From Saccoglossus kowalevskii (Eukaryota > Hemichordata > Enteropneusta > Harrimaniidae), in assembly GCF_000003605.2 (NCBI RefSeq), contig NW_003112978.1, positions 52,770-83,318 of the forward strand: a DNA stretch of 30,549 bases, written 5' to 3'. Under the pieces are notes generated by a model. It worked only from the letters and a program-made list of their open reading frames with translations, did no database searches and was not told the DNA's origin. Of this stretch, positions 10,371 to 21,359 are shown piece after piece; the stretch's first letter is position 1, and the number at the start of each line of letters is the position of its first letter. Made by a program: the position numbers and the translations under genes.

Positions 10371-10685
10371 AATACAATAATAGCCTCGCCATATAAAACA
10401 AATTACCAATTACCCCCACCTCACCACCACCACCACGGCACCTAATTTGAAGAAGCGTGTTGCCATTGCATGAAGTATAACATTTATTATGTGCAAATAA
10501 AATGAAAGCAGATATTATATAAGGTGCAGATAAAGCCCAACTTCTAATGAAATCGGGTTACATCAAAATAATATCCACGTCAACTGAGAACCGAGAATTG
10601 CCATAGTAATGTTTTGTTCTGTCGGGACACCATACCTCTATTGATTGACCTATAACCATAGAAACATAGCATTACAGTAAAAAAA
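10371..10685. repeat. Duplicated non-coding block A-B-C, copy 2
   Basis: Landmarks are ATAATAGCCTCGCCATAT, a CACCACCACCACCAC run, GATAAAGCCCAACTTC then AATCGGGTTACATCAAAAT, and ATAACCATAGAAACATAGCA. It is shorter than copy 1, with deletions between landmarks, and is followed after a gap by block D copy 3. Confidence 0.8.
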
Positions 10686-11039
10686 TAATGCCCTATTAAA
10701 AGACAAGATGGGGTGGGAGGGCGACAGGAGAGATGCTCGCCACTTCTTAAAGAGCCCCCCCCCCAAATTGTATTCACCCTGTTAACAGGGGAGACTCTGT
10801 TTTTAATCGACTTTGATATGACTAAATTACACTTGAATTGTATAACACCTGTGTTACTTTGTCACAGGGATTGATGCGTGAAATCCCTTAGTTTACACCG
10901 AAATACCAAGATAAGTCGTCCTACCGAATAATCCCCAAATATTTGGGTCACAGGCTGAGAAGAGAATCGATAGCCCCGACAAATGTGGTATGAGGTAGAG
11001 AGATACTATTGTAACGTAACATCTTTATATGAGACGAGG

Positions 11040-11795
11040 CATTACACCAACGTTCAAATGGTATTGAACATTTACTTGTTTAGCAAGACTATTTTTAAAC
11101 ATGTGACCAGCCGAGCGCTATATCTTTTGTTTTCTAGATACAATACAGTACACCTATTCACGTCATGCTACTACTTTTGAACCATTCACGTCACGTCACA
11201 CAATAGATATGACGTCAGCAGGGGAGATAAACCATTAATTTGATAATTGAAGTTTGGTATGTTTGAACCTGTTTTCATGGAAACCGTATTAACAACACTG
11301 ACTATGATAGACTGAATGTGAGAAGCATTTGAAACATGCAACACTGCAACCGGTGACAGTCCCTGGGGACTGTGACCCAGTTTATACTTTGCGTAATTTT
11401 TTTTTTCACAAAGCTCACTAGGAGCTTTCATGCTAACATTAGATTCTGCATTAGATAGTTGCATAGGCTTGTCGAATTCGCTGATGGTAATTAAGTTAGT
11501 TGCCGATGCAGCATTTTCGCCGATTTCTCAAATGTTTAAATATGATTCTAGTTTGTTTTATCGTTAGATGTACTCCATGTAATTTGAAATAGCAAAGTTC
11601 TACTGATAATTCAACTTGTTTTCTGCATATTCTATAACACTTTTCCAAGAATTAGTCACTGAATTAATGTCACAATATAATGCTTAAGATGGTCAGTATA
11701 CCAGAGATAAAGTGTAGGAATAATTCTAATGTGCATCGAAAATAATTTTGACAATCAAATACTTTTTGGAATAAAGATTACAACTACTAGCACAA
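11040..11795. repeat. Duplicated non-coding block D, copy 3
   Basis: It contains AATGGTATTGAACATT, GACCAGCCGAGCGCTATAT (core at 11108), TTTTCTAGATACAATACAGT, CTCCATGTAATTTGAAATAG and TGACAATCAAATACTTT. It carries an insertion relative to copy 2 around 11330-11560. A CRE palindrome lies at 11210-11217. Confidence 0.88.
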
Positions 11796-12934
11796 ATGGG
11801 GTGGTAGAGTTTTCGCAAATGCACCCAAAACTAAGTTACTATGTTCCAATACACTAAAAGTTCATTTATAATAAACTGTATTTGGAGAAAAATGCAAGTG
11901 TTCTTCGGGATGCGAGATGTTGTTGTGAAGTAACAGAACACGTTTGTAGTTGATTCTAAGACTTATGGTCAGAGATATCGGAGACACTGGGAAATGTATA
12001 ACAAAACGATTTACTTTGCCGCCCGTCACCGTCACATCTCTTCCAAATGTAATTTGCACTATAATTCGATTTCAGTCATACTTAAAGCCAATAAAATTTC
12101 TTTTGTGTTTAGGGTTGAGCTCGTTTGTTTATTAAACAGCAAATTTTCTGCTAGTGTCATGTATATGCTTCATCCAATTAGGGAAGGAGTCTAGAAAGAG
12201 AGCAGTCAACACGCCTTTACGCGGAAAACGTGAAAAGTTGATAGATTATTTACGTTATTACATGTAATATTGGGGGGGCTGTTTAGTCCAAACAAGTACA
12301 GTAAATAGACACAAAGCATGCATTGGCATTGGGGACATACCTGTGCAGAATTTGATTTGCCGGACAATATTTATTTACTGCTTGAACTGCAAGACGTTTT
12401 GCCTAGAATCATTGGCTCGAGATAACGGTACCCTATTTGCAAATCTCATGACTCATGATTTTGACAGTAATTTGTATCTAAGGTATATTTTCCTAGGGTA
12501 GGAATATTGATACGAGGAAAGAATATATCGAATACTATATTGAATAATTCGAATTATCATTTGAATTTTGAGAATGGATGTATTGCGTATTATTTCATCT
12601 TTTTGAATGACAATTTAATATTATTACATTCCTTCAGCAAATTGTCATTGTGCATATCAGTTACAGTTGTAATTCTATGTGTAAATAATTAGTTCTGATA
12701 TGATAGGTGAACACCATTGACATTGATTGTGATGTTCATTGCGTCTAGTATGATATGCATGTTAAACTTGTATGCAAAAATATTATATCTTCGATCTGGT
12801 TACCCACAATAACTCACAAGATAAAAACTCCTATATTTAAAATATACACTCGTACCATGGGTTAATATTTTGTCGATCACCGGAAACCACCGTGGTTAAA
12901 ACTCAAATACTTAGCCACTGAAACGTTACTGTAG
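11796..12934. other. Intergenic, no gene seen
   Basis: AT-rich. Small open stretches at 11950-12194 and 12507-12692 show no domain or splice context that I can support. Confidence 0.5.
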
Positions 12935-13030
12935 TCAGGTGTGTAATTTATGTTTTGTTTGGTGGTCCTTAACAACAAGTAAACAGACCATAAACATTAC
13001 AAACATAGTTCTCTTTCTATTGTGATGATG
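12935..13030. repeat. Diverged duplicate of the segment at 7405-7530
   Basis: It shares TCCTTAACAACAAGTAAACA and ACCATAAACAT with the left copy. About 210 bases further on, at 13241-13257, TATAATAGCCTCGCCAT recalls the start of the blocks at 8041 and 10371, so the same order of segments recurs. Confidence 0.7.
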
Positions 13031-13257
13031 CAAGCATTTCTTTGACCCTCGATACATCTATGTATATACCATTATGTTATTTTCACTCTAAATGTAAGTT
13101 TCGTAAACCAAGCCTGATCCGTGTAATGTAGATTATTTTCTAACGTAATCGATGTTTGCAGATATAATTCGTGGTGATTGTTTATATGAACTTTCATATG
13201 TACAAACAGCTATTAAAAATGTTATGGCGTTTATTATTGGTATAATAGCCTCGCCAT

Positions 13258-16200
13258 TAAAGACATTCTACATTCATTGCTGATCCCATTTTAGTGACAC
13301 ACGCATGGATAGATGTCTCCAATTGTATTTTAAGAAAAAACGTCATACGATTGTTGTATATGGAGATAAGCTGTATCCCATCTAACCTTTTGAAAACTCA
13401 TTCAAAACGATTAAACAATTGTATGCGACGCTGATTTTCAATGGTCATTGTTAACTTTTCATTATATCTCTAGATATTGGGCTATCTTATTAATCATTTC
13501 TAAAGCGGGATTTGTTGCGCAACACATTATGACCTCTCTTCTCAGTATGAAACAGGATTTCTACACACAGTGGTAGAATAACGTTATGTTTCCTCTGTCG
13601 TTTGTTAGCGAGCCTATATATCTATTTGTTCACCGCGTAACGTGCTTACGAAAATGTACTTTATTATTCTGTCCGCGGTTGCTAGGCTTTGTGGCGTTCT
13701 ACGTTACCCGCAGTTAGCAGGGTCACGTGACATGTTTATATGAGATGATGACAACAGTTCGCCATATTGTTGGTTAAGTTCATAATGAGTTCGTTGTTAT
13801 ATGACTATCCACGTGTTCTAGCTGTTTTCTATATGCGATACTCAATCATTTTGAATATTCGTATCCAGAGCACGCGCACCGCTAACGTGGTGTCACCATA
13901 GCAACATTAACAGCTACACAGCTTTTGGTATGTCGATAATAGTTTCCGTAGAAGCGGTTAAAATACTGAAGGTGTAAATCATTCAACAATGTTCTACCGC
14001 CCCACCCTACCCCAAAATAATTAATATCACGCTACATATCAGATACAACTTACAGAGACAACTGGTAGATTCATTTAATTTTGGAATGAAATGTTCAATG
14101 AAACCGACTATTAAATATCACAAGATTGTACGTTCGTCTCAAATGTATAAATTATTTCAAGGACAAAAAATCGTAAACGTAACAGAATAATTAAAAAACT
14201 GTGGTGCGGATAACCATGTCTCACAGCTATATTAATACACAGAAGCATTGTTGCACATGTTGTAATGATTTATTCATTTTCAATAATAAAATACTTTGAT
14301 GATTTCACAATACTCAATATTACTTAAATAGTCATGGTTCGTTATTTTGAATGTCATCTTTCCTATAAATTGCGCCATCTCGACACAAAGACAAGCCCGT
14401 GAGCTGGTTGGCGATTCGCTCAGCTCAAAAAAAACAAAACAAAGATGTTGCCATGGTAGAAAACAAGTGAAGCTAATGTCGGTTTAAAAGTAAAACCGGG
14501 CCCTTCATAAGAAGTTCGCAACTGAAAAAAACATTCAATCTTCAGAAGTCACTTTACTTTAATACTAGCACGTACTAGTGTTCTGCTGTTATAATTATTA
14601 TTTCCGACCGTTTTGCAATTGTATTCATGATTTTCTAAATTATTTGATTGAACGCAGCATTCACAGTTCATTTCAAGCTCAAAGTTGCGTTAGGGTTACG
14701 TTGATGCAGTGTAACTATGTCGGCGCCGGTGATCTCTTGTTTGTGGGCAACTTAGCAAAAATAAAAAGCATGATTATTCGAACACTGCTATTACAAGAGG
14801 AGGTAGGAGGTAATAAATTTGGGGCGAGAGTATTCAGTTAGTTGGCAGTTGCTATGACAGCGATAGGCCAGGATTTTTTCCGACGGTATGACCTGCCTGC
14901 CAAGTATGAACAAAAAGCCAAAAAAGACACAGAAGAGTTAAAAAGCCGTTACAAGTGAAAGGTTACCTCAACTTTGCAGTCCAATTTCTCGGTAATAAAA
15001 ATTTTGCGGTATTTTACGGGGATATTTTCATCTTATCATATTAGGAAATGCGAATTTCAAATATGGAATGATTACGCGCGTCAGTCGATACTTCAGCTGT
15101 ACTGTCTTCGTGCATACTTTGAGCTATCCTCGTAATAACCTAATCTTATGACAGCAAAATACGCGATAGTAATAAAATGAAGAGACTTCTGAAGACTAAA
15201 TGCTCGTTGCGAACGTCGTATACTACCATGGCAACAGCCGAAAACATGGTGTATGTTTTCGAGTGGCACCGCGGATCACCAACCAGCCTATGGGCTTGTT
15301 GAATTAATACCCGTACATGTACAGTGGATTATATACTCTGCCAATCCTAACCAACGATTGTGTCCTGTAGCATGCACCTTCCAAAGAGGGCGAAATCCGC
15401 CCCAATTGTGTGTGCAGATGACTGCCCCGAGGGGAAAGTTTTGCTCTTATAAACACATTCTTTTGTAATAAACGTTCTAATGAAATAAATGCAGCTCACT
15501 GAACCTTATCTAGTCGCGTCATCGTCATGGATACTGCGTATCTGGTGTTTGAGTTCGTGTTTACTGTAAGACAATACTTGGCGCATTTTTATTCAGTGCA
15601 TGAACGAAGTCTCTGTTTGTAGTTTTAAAGAGGGTGATGTGGTGGTATATACTTAAAAGACCCAAAAATACGCTTTCTTTTTATTATAATTTTTTGAATA
15701 ATCAGTCTAATACTAATGTGTCAAAATAAGGGCTAATAAGGTAACGCCAAAGTGTGTGTTCTAATTTCGTGTAAACAAACTGAGACATTTACAACAAAAT
15801 ACCAATATAGATCAGCACACGGCGCGGCAATCACAGCCGTTTAAAGGTGTTTTTATGAACTAATTGACAAATCAGGCCAGATAGCGACGAGAGAGAAACA
15901 AAAAATAGCTGTAAATGGCATGGTCATATAGGCTGTTGCACTTGTTTCCGAGTCCGTTTCGCGTGCGTCAGTGCACAGCGACTGGTTGGTTAGACCCGCA
16001 CCTGTTGTTCGTTGCCGTTATTAAAGAGGGGAATCGTCACCTGCGCATGCGTCAGATGGCCATATCGTGTCATTGTTTACAAACAAGCGTCTACCCATGA
16101 GCCTCTGCGTTTTTAGCGTGTGTTGTTATCGTCGCTTGGGACTCAATTCCCGCGCGTGCGCAGATGACGACCCTCCCGTTTTAAATATACATGTATGTGT

Positions 16201-16780
16201 TTCTGTTAATAAATATCAGTAGCTAGTGTTAGTCAGTGAGCGATATTTGTTATCAGACATTCACAAGCTGATTGGCTGAAATGTGAATAATTGATTTTTT
16301 TGAGAGAGAAAGAGGATTGCAAAATGAAATAAAAACACCGTCTGACATCTGACACAGACATTATTCGAGAAAGGTTTAAAAAACACACGTTCGATTCTTT
16401 ATTTTTTAAATAGCATAAAACTTACACTTCAAATTGACTCATTAATGATATAATTTGAACAGACGTTATTAGTCAATTACAGGAAATAAAAGAAAAGTAG
16501 TCAAGTTGGCAGATTAAAACTAAAACGAAGCTGGGGTAAACAAGAGACACCTACTGTAGTGGGACTGTATCCCACATAACTAAAAAAATCGAGTTTAGAA
16601 CAAATATGTAGTGTAAAAGCCTAATGAATGAAGCAAATGTTTCACCTTTGACCCATGTGACGCGTGACCTCAAGCGGCACTCAGTAGATAAAAAAATAAA
16701 ATCAAAAAATCCATTTGTTCATTCTAGCCATTTAAATAGAGTGGTGATTTGGCTCAGGCCCATGTTTTGACAGAAACAAT
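13258..16780. other. Intergenic, no gene seen
   Basis: Mixed AT-rich DNA. GTTGCCATGGTAG occurs at about 14447 and inverted at about 15225. An A-rich run follows a short GAGCTG/CAGCTC hairpin near 14400-14440. Open stretches at 14578-14841, 15253-15468 and 15915-16100 (plus) show no recognisable family. Confidence 0.5.
13892..13905. promoter_or_regulatory. RFX X-box motif
   Basis: GTCACCATAGCAAC fits the X-box consensus GTNRCC-(0-3 N)-RGYAAC without mismatch. In animals this motif is bound by RFX factors, often at ciliary genes. No gene start is visible beside it, so function is unproven. Confidence 0.45.
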
Positions 16781-16886
16781 AGAAGCTCAATAGGTGAAAT
16801 AGAGGGGGCTAGTAGTTTAGAACACACTATAGGGATGACCATGAGGGCGCTGTTCATATTGGATGCGATGACGTCATACGAGGTGG

Positions 16887-16970
16887 GATGACGTCACAAT
16901 AGGGAACCGTGCATAGATGAGCATAAATGATGACGTAACAATGGGAATCTGTGCATAAATTAGCATAAAT
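16887..16970. repeat. 42-bp tandem repeat carrying CRE-like sites
   Basis: Two adjacent 42-base units start GATGACGT(C/A)A at 16887 and 16929 and end GCATAAAT. Related partial copies begin at 17008 and about 17066. Perfect TGACGTCA palindromes lie at 16869-16876, 16889-16896 and 17010-17017, with TGACGTAA at 16931. Confidence 0.85.
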
Positions 16971-17223
16971 AATCGACCATGACTGTGAAGGGGGTCATTT
17001 GAATGAGGATGACGTCACAATGGGATACTGTGAATACATTTGCATACATGAAATAGATTTCAATATGAGGTCGTAACGAGGTCACCGTGAATACATTTGC
17101 ATAAATTACCATCAGTTTTTTTTAATTATTTTTTAATTGGATTTTTTTAGTTTTATTTTTTATTATTTTCAATTGGAGGAGCATGGACGTCACGAAAAAA
17201 ATTTCAGAATGTATCGTAGAGGG

Positions 17224-17252
17224 CACACACACACACACGTACACACACACAT
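17224..17252. repeat. CA microsatellite
   Basis: An interrupted (CA)n run with one CGTA interruption. Confidence 0.9.
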
Positions 17253-17341
17253 ACGCTAATAAATACACGTCATTTTGAAAACTAACGGGGTTTATTGCAC
17301 AAAAGAAGTAAATAAGAATGAAATATTGACATGAAATATTT

Positions 17342-17515
17342 ATGGCGTGGTTGAGTATTTTATTAACGCCATGAATAAAACATACGATGTGAGTAAGGAA
17401 AATAGTTACGTAGCGTGTAAATGTTTAGCGTGATTACATTTTTTTGTTAACACCTCTAAAAATACGTACATAGTGCGTAAATGTGTGGCGTGGTTAAATT
17501 TATTTTTAACGCCAC
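17342..17515. repeat. Three related hairpin-forming units
   Basis: Units at 17342-17372, 17426-17454 and 17485-17515 share GCGT(G)GTTAA...TTAACGC. The first has ATGGCG pairing with CGCCAT, and the third GTGGCGTGGTTAA pairs with TTAACGCCAC. The middle unit is decayed. TACGTA and GCGTAAATGT stretches precede the last two, so the repeat unit is about 60-85 bases. Confidence 0.75.
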
Positions 17516-17529
17516 GAAAAAAATACAAG

Positions 17530-18105
17530 TACATAAACGATTCGATTAAAAACACAGAAAAGAGAAAAGTCAATAATAGTAATCAGTGATAAATAAAAAT
17601 AATTCATTCTATATATACATATGTAGTTCATTTTTTACTTTCTTTCAATGAGTCAAGCAGTCTGTGTACTTTTCGTATTCCATCACTCTAATCTGTCGTA
17701 GAAAAAAAAGGGAGAGAATAATATTAAAAATATGTAGCGATTTTCGTTTTCCCCAGGCGTTTTCGTGAAAGGGTCATCTCATTCTTAAAGGACGTATTGG
17801 CCACACATTGCTTGAAATCAAAGTATTCGATGATTGTAGATCCACGTACGAGAAATCTTTTGAATTCCGTGACATGACTACCGTGCGAGTCAAAATAGTC
17901 TTCGTAGTAAGGGTATTTCAGACAGAAAGAGGCTCAATGCGTTCCACCCGACGACTATCATCGGTGTTTGATACGAGTGATGTGTATTACTCCGAAGCAC
18001 ACTCATGAGGCCAGTCTGAACTCAATCAGAAGATTATTAAGTTTAAGGCGTAGGATTATTTATAACTCGCTCGCCATAAGTGTTCCCAACGTGAAATAGA
18101 CCTCC
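17530..18105. other. Intergenic, moderately GC-rich patch, no assigned gene
   Basis: Between about 17740 and 18030 more than one frame is open on the plus strand (one runs to a stop at 18006-18008), but none has a recognisable domain. Overlapping open frames argue for composition rather than coding. Confidence 0.4.
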
Positions 18106-18109
18106 CACG

Positions 18110-18490
18110 TAGATGATAAACAACAGATGACTGTGAAAATATTGAAATTAAGAGTAGTCGTATACAATTTCTAAATATGGTTTCAGTTTATGATGAAAAA
18201 ATTCAAGAATTATCTAAGGATAACTTAATTAAAAAAATATTTACCTCAAATGATAGTTTCATTGTTAACAGTCTCGGAAAATGTGTTCATCAAATTATAA
18301 TGTCTAACAATATCTAAATTTTATTTTTGTTTCTTATTACATGTACTTATTTTATATTCCTTTGCTTACTTATTGTTTTATTTGTTATTGATGTTTGTTA
18401 CTTGTTGTTGTTGTATGTTTATTGACCATAGATAATGTAATTCAATGCATTATTTCGTGCCAAATAAAATATACTATACTATACTATACT
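18110..18490 (+). mobile_element. 5'-truncated LINE: RT C-terminus and 3' tail
   Basis: From about 18130 one frame reads through to TAA at 18315-18317, with a peptide ending KIFTSNDSFIVNSLGK and then VHQIIMSNN. This resembles the terminal segment of CR1/L2-like reverse transcriptase ORFs, where a short helix pair follows the zinc-knuckle-like cysteine region. A T-rich 3' UTR follows, then AATAAAAT and a short pentanucleotide tail (ATACT)n ending near 18490. Stops just upstream of 18115 mark the 5' truncation. The family assignment is inference; the coding tail plus simple-repeat end is visible directly. Confidence 0.6.
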
Positions 18491-18902
18491 GTTGGTGTAT
18501 TTGTATATTTATGTTATCTAAAACATGAACACACGCAAACAGGGATATCGAATAGGGTTTCAAGTTGATAGTGAATTTCAACCTGCGTGTATGGGATCGC
18601 GTCTGGACATCAACAAAAACATCGAGCAATGTAGAAAACACACGTTTATGGCTGTATACTGTTACAGAGTTGAAATTCACCATGAATGAAAGTCGATCTA
18701 CTCGCATATTTTTAACACCAGTCACTGATAACAGGACTCAACATTCTGTTGAACCTGGCGCTATCAGTCAATTCACTGACTGAAACTTATTTTTATCGAA
18801 TAGCCTTTGCTAAAATACCACCGTCTTTTTCCATGTCATAAAAAATATGGCCCGCAGCGGATGGATTTTATCTCACAATTAAATGAAATAAAACACGTAC
18901 AT
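18491..18902. other. Intergenic, contains a small inverted repeat
   Basis: GTGAATTTCAAC (about 18572) and GTTGAAATTCAC (about 18669) form a 12-base inverted pair about 85 bases apart. Overlapping open frames on both strands here are partly its consequence. Confidence 0.5.
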
Positions 18903-19349
18903 ATGGACATTATCGAAACGTTGAATCCCGTCGTTTTTTTCAGATTCGATAACGCCAACCCTCCTGCCAAAATAATCTCGTAAATAAAATGACGCGTTCT
19001 CCGTGTCAATGTTACAATTATCCTCGAAATTGACTCTATGGGGGATAAACACAGGGTCAACTTGATTCGGTCAACATGAAACTGACCCAGGCAGTATGAT
19101 GGTTCCTGTCCATCACCAATTCACTTGTCTGAAATGGCACACCCCCAGAGTGTATACGCCTTGTCTCAATTCTGGCCGAATCAAAGACTGTGCACGCCGT
19201 CGATCTGTATCTGTGATCGGTGTAGACGAGGAAAATTCTACCACTCTGGTCGTTTCTATATCATCGGTAATTCAGTGTACCACTCGAACGCAATGCATCA
19301 GTCAATAGTTTTTTTTGAAGGTTTATTTTACATTTTTACAACGACTTGA

Positions 19350-20355
19350 AAACCGACCGAAAATCGCGAAATTTTAGGGTTCAATCTTCACTCAGCCAAT
19401 CATCAAGACTATTCAGTTCATTCTTTCTTCACTAATGAAATGGCAGTACTCAGCAAACTATTAGTCGTCGTTTTTTTTAACATGATTTCGAATATCCATG
19501 ATTTCGAAATTCTAGAAGAGGCAAGAACGAACGTTACATTTGAATGGTCAAATGACAAGGGGCTGACCCCACTTGAATGTGCCACAGAATGTATTAAATA
19601 CAATCATATTCAATATTTCGCTTTTTTAGTTTTGAACCATTTGAACGACAAAGCCAACCTCGAAACACGGAGAGCCATAGCCGATGCTTCAAAAAACGAG
19701 TTTCTCTTCCAATGGCTCGAAACCAAATTATGATTCTTCATAAATTACGCTGACAGTCTTTGCAGCCTGCCAAAAGAAATCACTCAACTAACCTCACCAC
19801 CAGATTCGAATTTCCATGATCAACAACAAAAACGAAACATCATAAGCGACCTCCTGTTCGAGATAACGGGCTTGGCTCAGCTACAAAGAGACAATTGAAG
19901 TTACTAGTTCGCCAAATTGAATTGGTTTTGCGATTTGAAAAATATTGAGTAGGTATTCATGCGTTAATTAATAATGTTAAACCCATTGAATTTGTGTCTC
20001 ACCCAAAAAATCAGAACAGCATTACTAGACATCTCCATATTTCTAAACAAAATTATCCAACTTTTGAAATTATACATATTTTAAACTTACTATTTCTTAC
20101 CATCAAACTACTGAATCACTGTACGTATAATTACGTATACCATTGACAAATTCAGACTCTACTTATAAATTATACTCGATTATGTCTTTACCAATCATTA
20201 CTCCGCTCATCATTCATGATTCGATTGACCACTTTCTGAATAATTCGTACACACAGATAAACGGATTTTTGCGATATACATGTACTTCTTGTTTTCACTC
20301 CAAAACTTACTGCTTATTTGATCCTTCAATCAAAAGCTGTTTTACTTGGGATTGA
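19350..20355 (+). pseudogene. Interrupted coding-like tract, weak ankyrin-like segment; origin unknown
   Basis: The frame is open from about 19350 to TGA 19734-19736 (128 codons). It stays open for another 56 codons to a stop at about 19905, then coding-like stretches continue after frame changes to about 20140 and to TGA 20353-20355. The first part contains DKGLTPLECATECIKYNHIQ, which resembles one ankyrin repeat (D-G-TPL--A). The later part has a C-x-x-C pair and further cysteines. I do not recognise the protein. Runs of this length can occur by chance in this much DNA and antisense frames are also partly open, so a decayed gene is only a possibility. Confidence 0.25.
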
Positions 20356-20635
20356 CCAAGAGTGTATTTCCACGTTAAACTGATGTGTCATCAACGATTT
20401 TCAGAAGAGGTGACTGTCGAAAAGTAGGACACCAATAATTTTAAATAATTAGTTATGCTGGAGAGAGTGGGATGACATTATAATATTATCATTGTAGATT
20501 CAATAAGCAAACGGGAAGCGGGTCAAGAAATCGTAATTGTTTTATATTATAGAGATGGTTCGACATCGACCAGTAATAATGCCATACACGTTGTTTGTTA
20601 ATTCATGTTTAATAAAATGCGATAAGTTTTAATTA
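20356..20635. other. Intergenic, nothing recognised
   Basis: No open frame, RNA gene or repeat that I can support. Confidence 0.5.
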
Positions 20636-20913
20636 TTGCCAAGATGTATAGGGAGCTTATCCATTAGGCAGATTCTATTATACAATATACAATTACAATA
20701 TTCTGACCGTATTGTTTACGCTCTCGTAAACCAACTGTTTAACGTGACTGTAGCACCGGTGGACGAGGAATGCGTGCGTACATGTTACATTTCATCGACA
20801 CTTCCATTGATAATAGTATCATTTGCAATATGGCGTGTGAGTACTGTATGTATGTATGCACGCTGTAGTTCGAATGATTAGATATTCCTTTTTTTATTTT
20901 GCCATTTTGTCAG

Positions 20914-20965
20914 AGAATTGCTAATGGGGGCAGTGTTACATGTAAAGGAAGTTCCGCATGCAGTG
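20914..20965 (+). pseudogene. CLCA-like exon fragment (before the FnIII-like domain), second copy
   Basis: The acceptor is TTTTGCCATTTTGTCAG and the donor GTAGGT at 20966. Read in phase 0 it gives RIANGGSVTCKGSSACS plus one base. RxxxGGS(F/V) is the conserved CLCA motif that precedes the linker to the FnIII-like domain. A second open frame of the same segment gives HVKEVPHAV, which also fits the family's next motif (V-x-x-VP), so a frameshift inside the exon is possible. Joined to the next segment in phase 1 it continues G-LNDLYSPAKIVDL, as in CLCA proteins. Confidence 0.6.
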
Positions 20966-21233
20966 GTAGGTTGAAATATTGTGTCTTTTACGGTTTTGCG
21001 CGTCTCCTTAAAATCGTGTTTTAGAAAAAACACCTACCAGTGGGATTTCAACTGAGTATTGTACCCGTGGTCATTATCGTTTCCGAACTTCGTGTGAGCA
21101 GACAGTGCATTGTACGCGCGCGTTACACTCGTATCACGTGACTCGTATCGAACAAGACGCAGCGTAACGACCACGGCCCTTTAATTCACTAACCTTCATT
21201 ATACTATACAATTTATGTACTGTGTATTTGCAG

Positions 21234-21358
21234 GGTTAAATGATCTATACTCACCTGCAAAAATCGTTGATCTACAAGTGACTAATATATCCCACGATGA
21301 TACAAAACATAACGCTTCCATTTACCGCACCCGGGGATGATCTGGATTATGGAGATGG
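21234..21358 (+). pseudogene. CLCA-like FnIII-domain exon, frameshifted, second copy
   Basis: The acceptor TGTGTATTTGCAG precedes 21234 and a GTAAG donor follows at 21358-21359. The peptide starts LNDLYSPAKIVDLQVT, matching the CLCA motif D-x-x-PP-x-KI-x-DL. About 26 codons later the frame must shift by one base to read LPFTAPGDDLDYGD, the family's (S/T)WTAPGDDLD-G motif; the unshifted frame meets TGA. Such a frameshift in a single exon points to a pseudogene or a sequence error. The strand is opposite to the CLCA-like gene at 1-6.4 kb, and no HExxH or MIDAS exon is seen on this strand upstream. Confidence 0.72.
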
Positions 21359-21359
21359 T

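Noticed and set aside
17760-17875. Possible exon after CCCCAG with a VVD-like motif recalling Sec1/Munc18 proteins
   Set aside because: The similarity covers only about 20 residues, the frame stops soon after, and a second frame is equally open.
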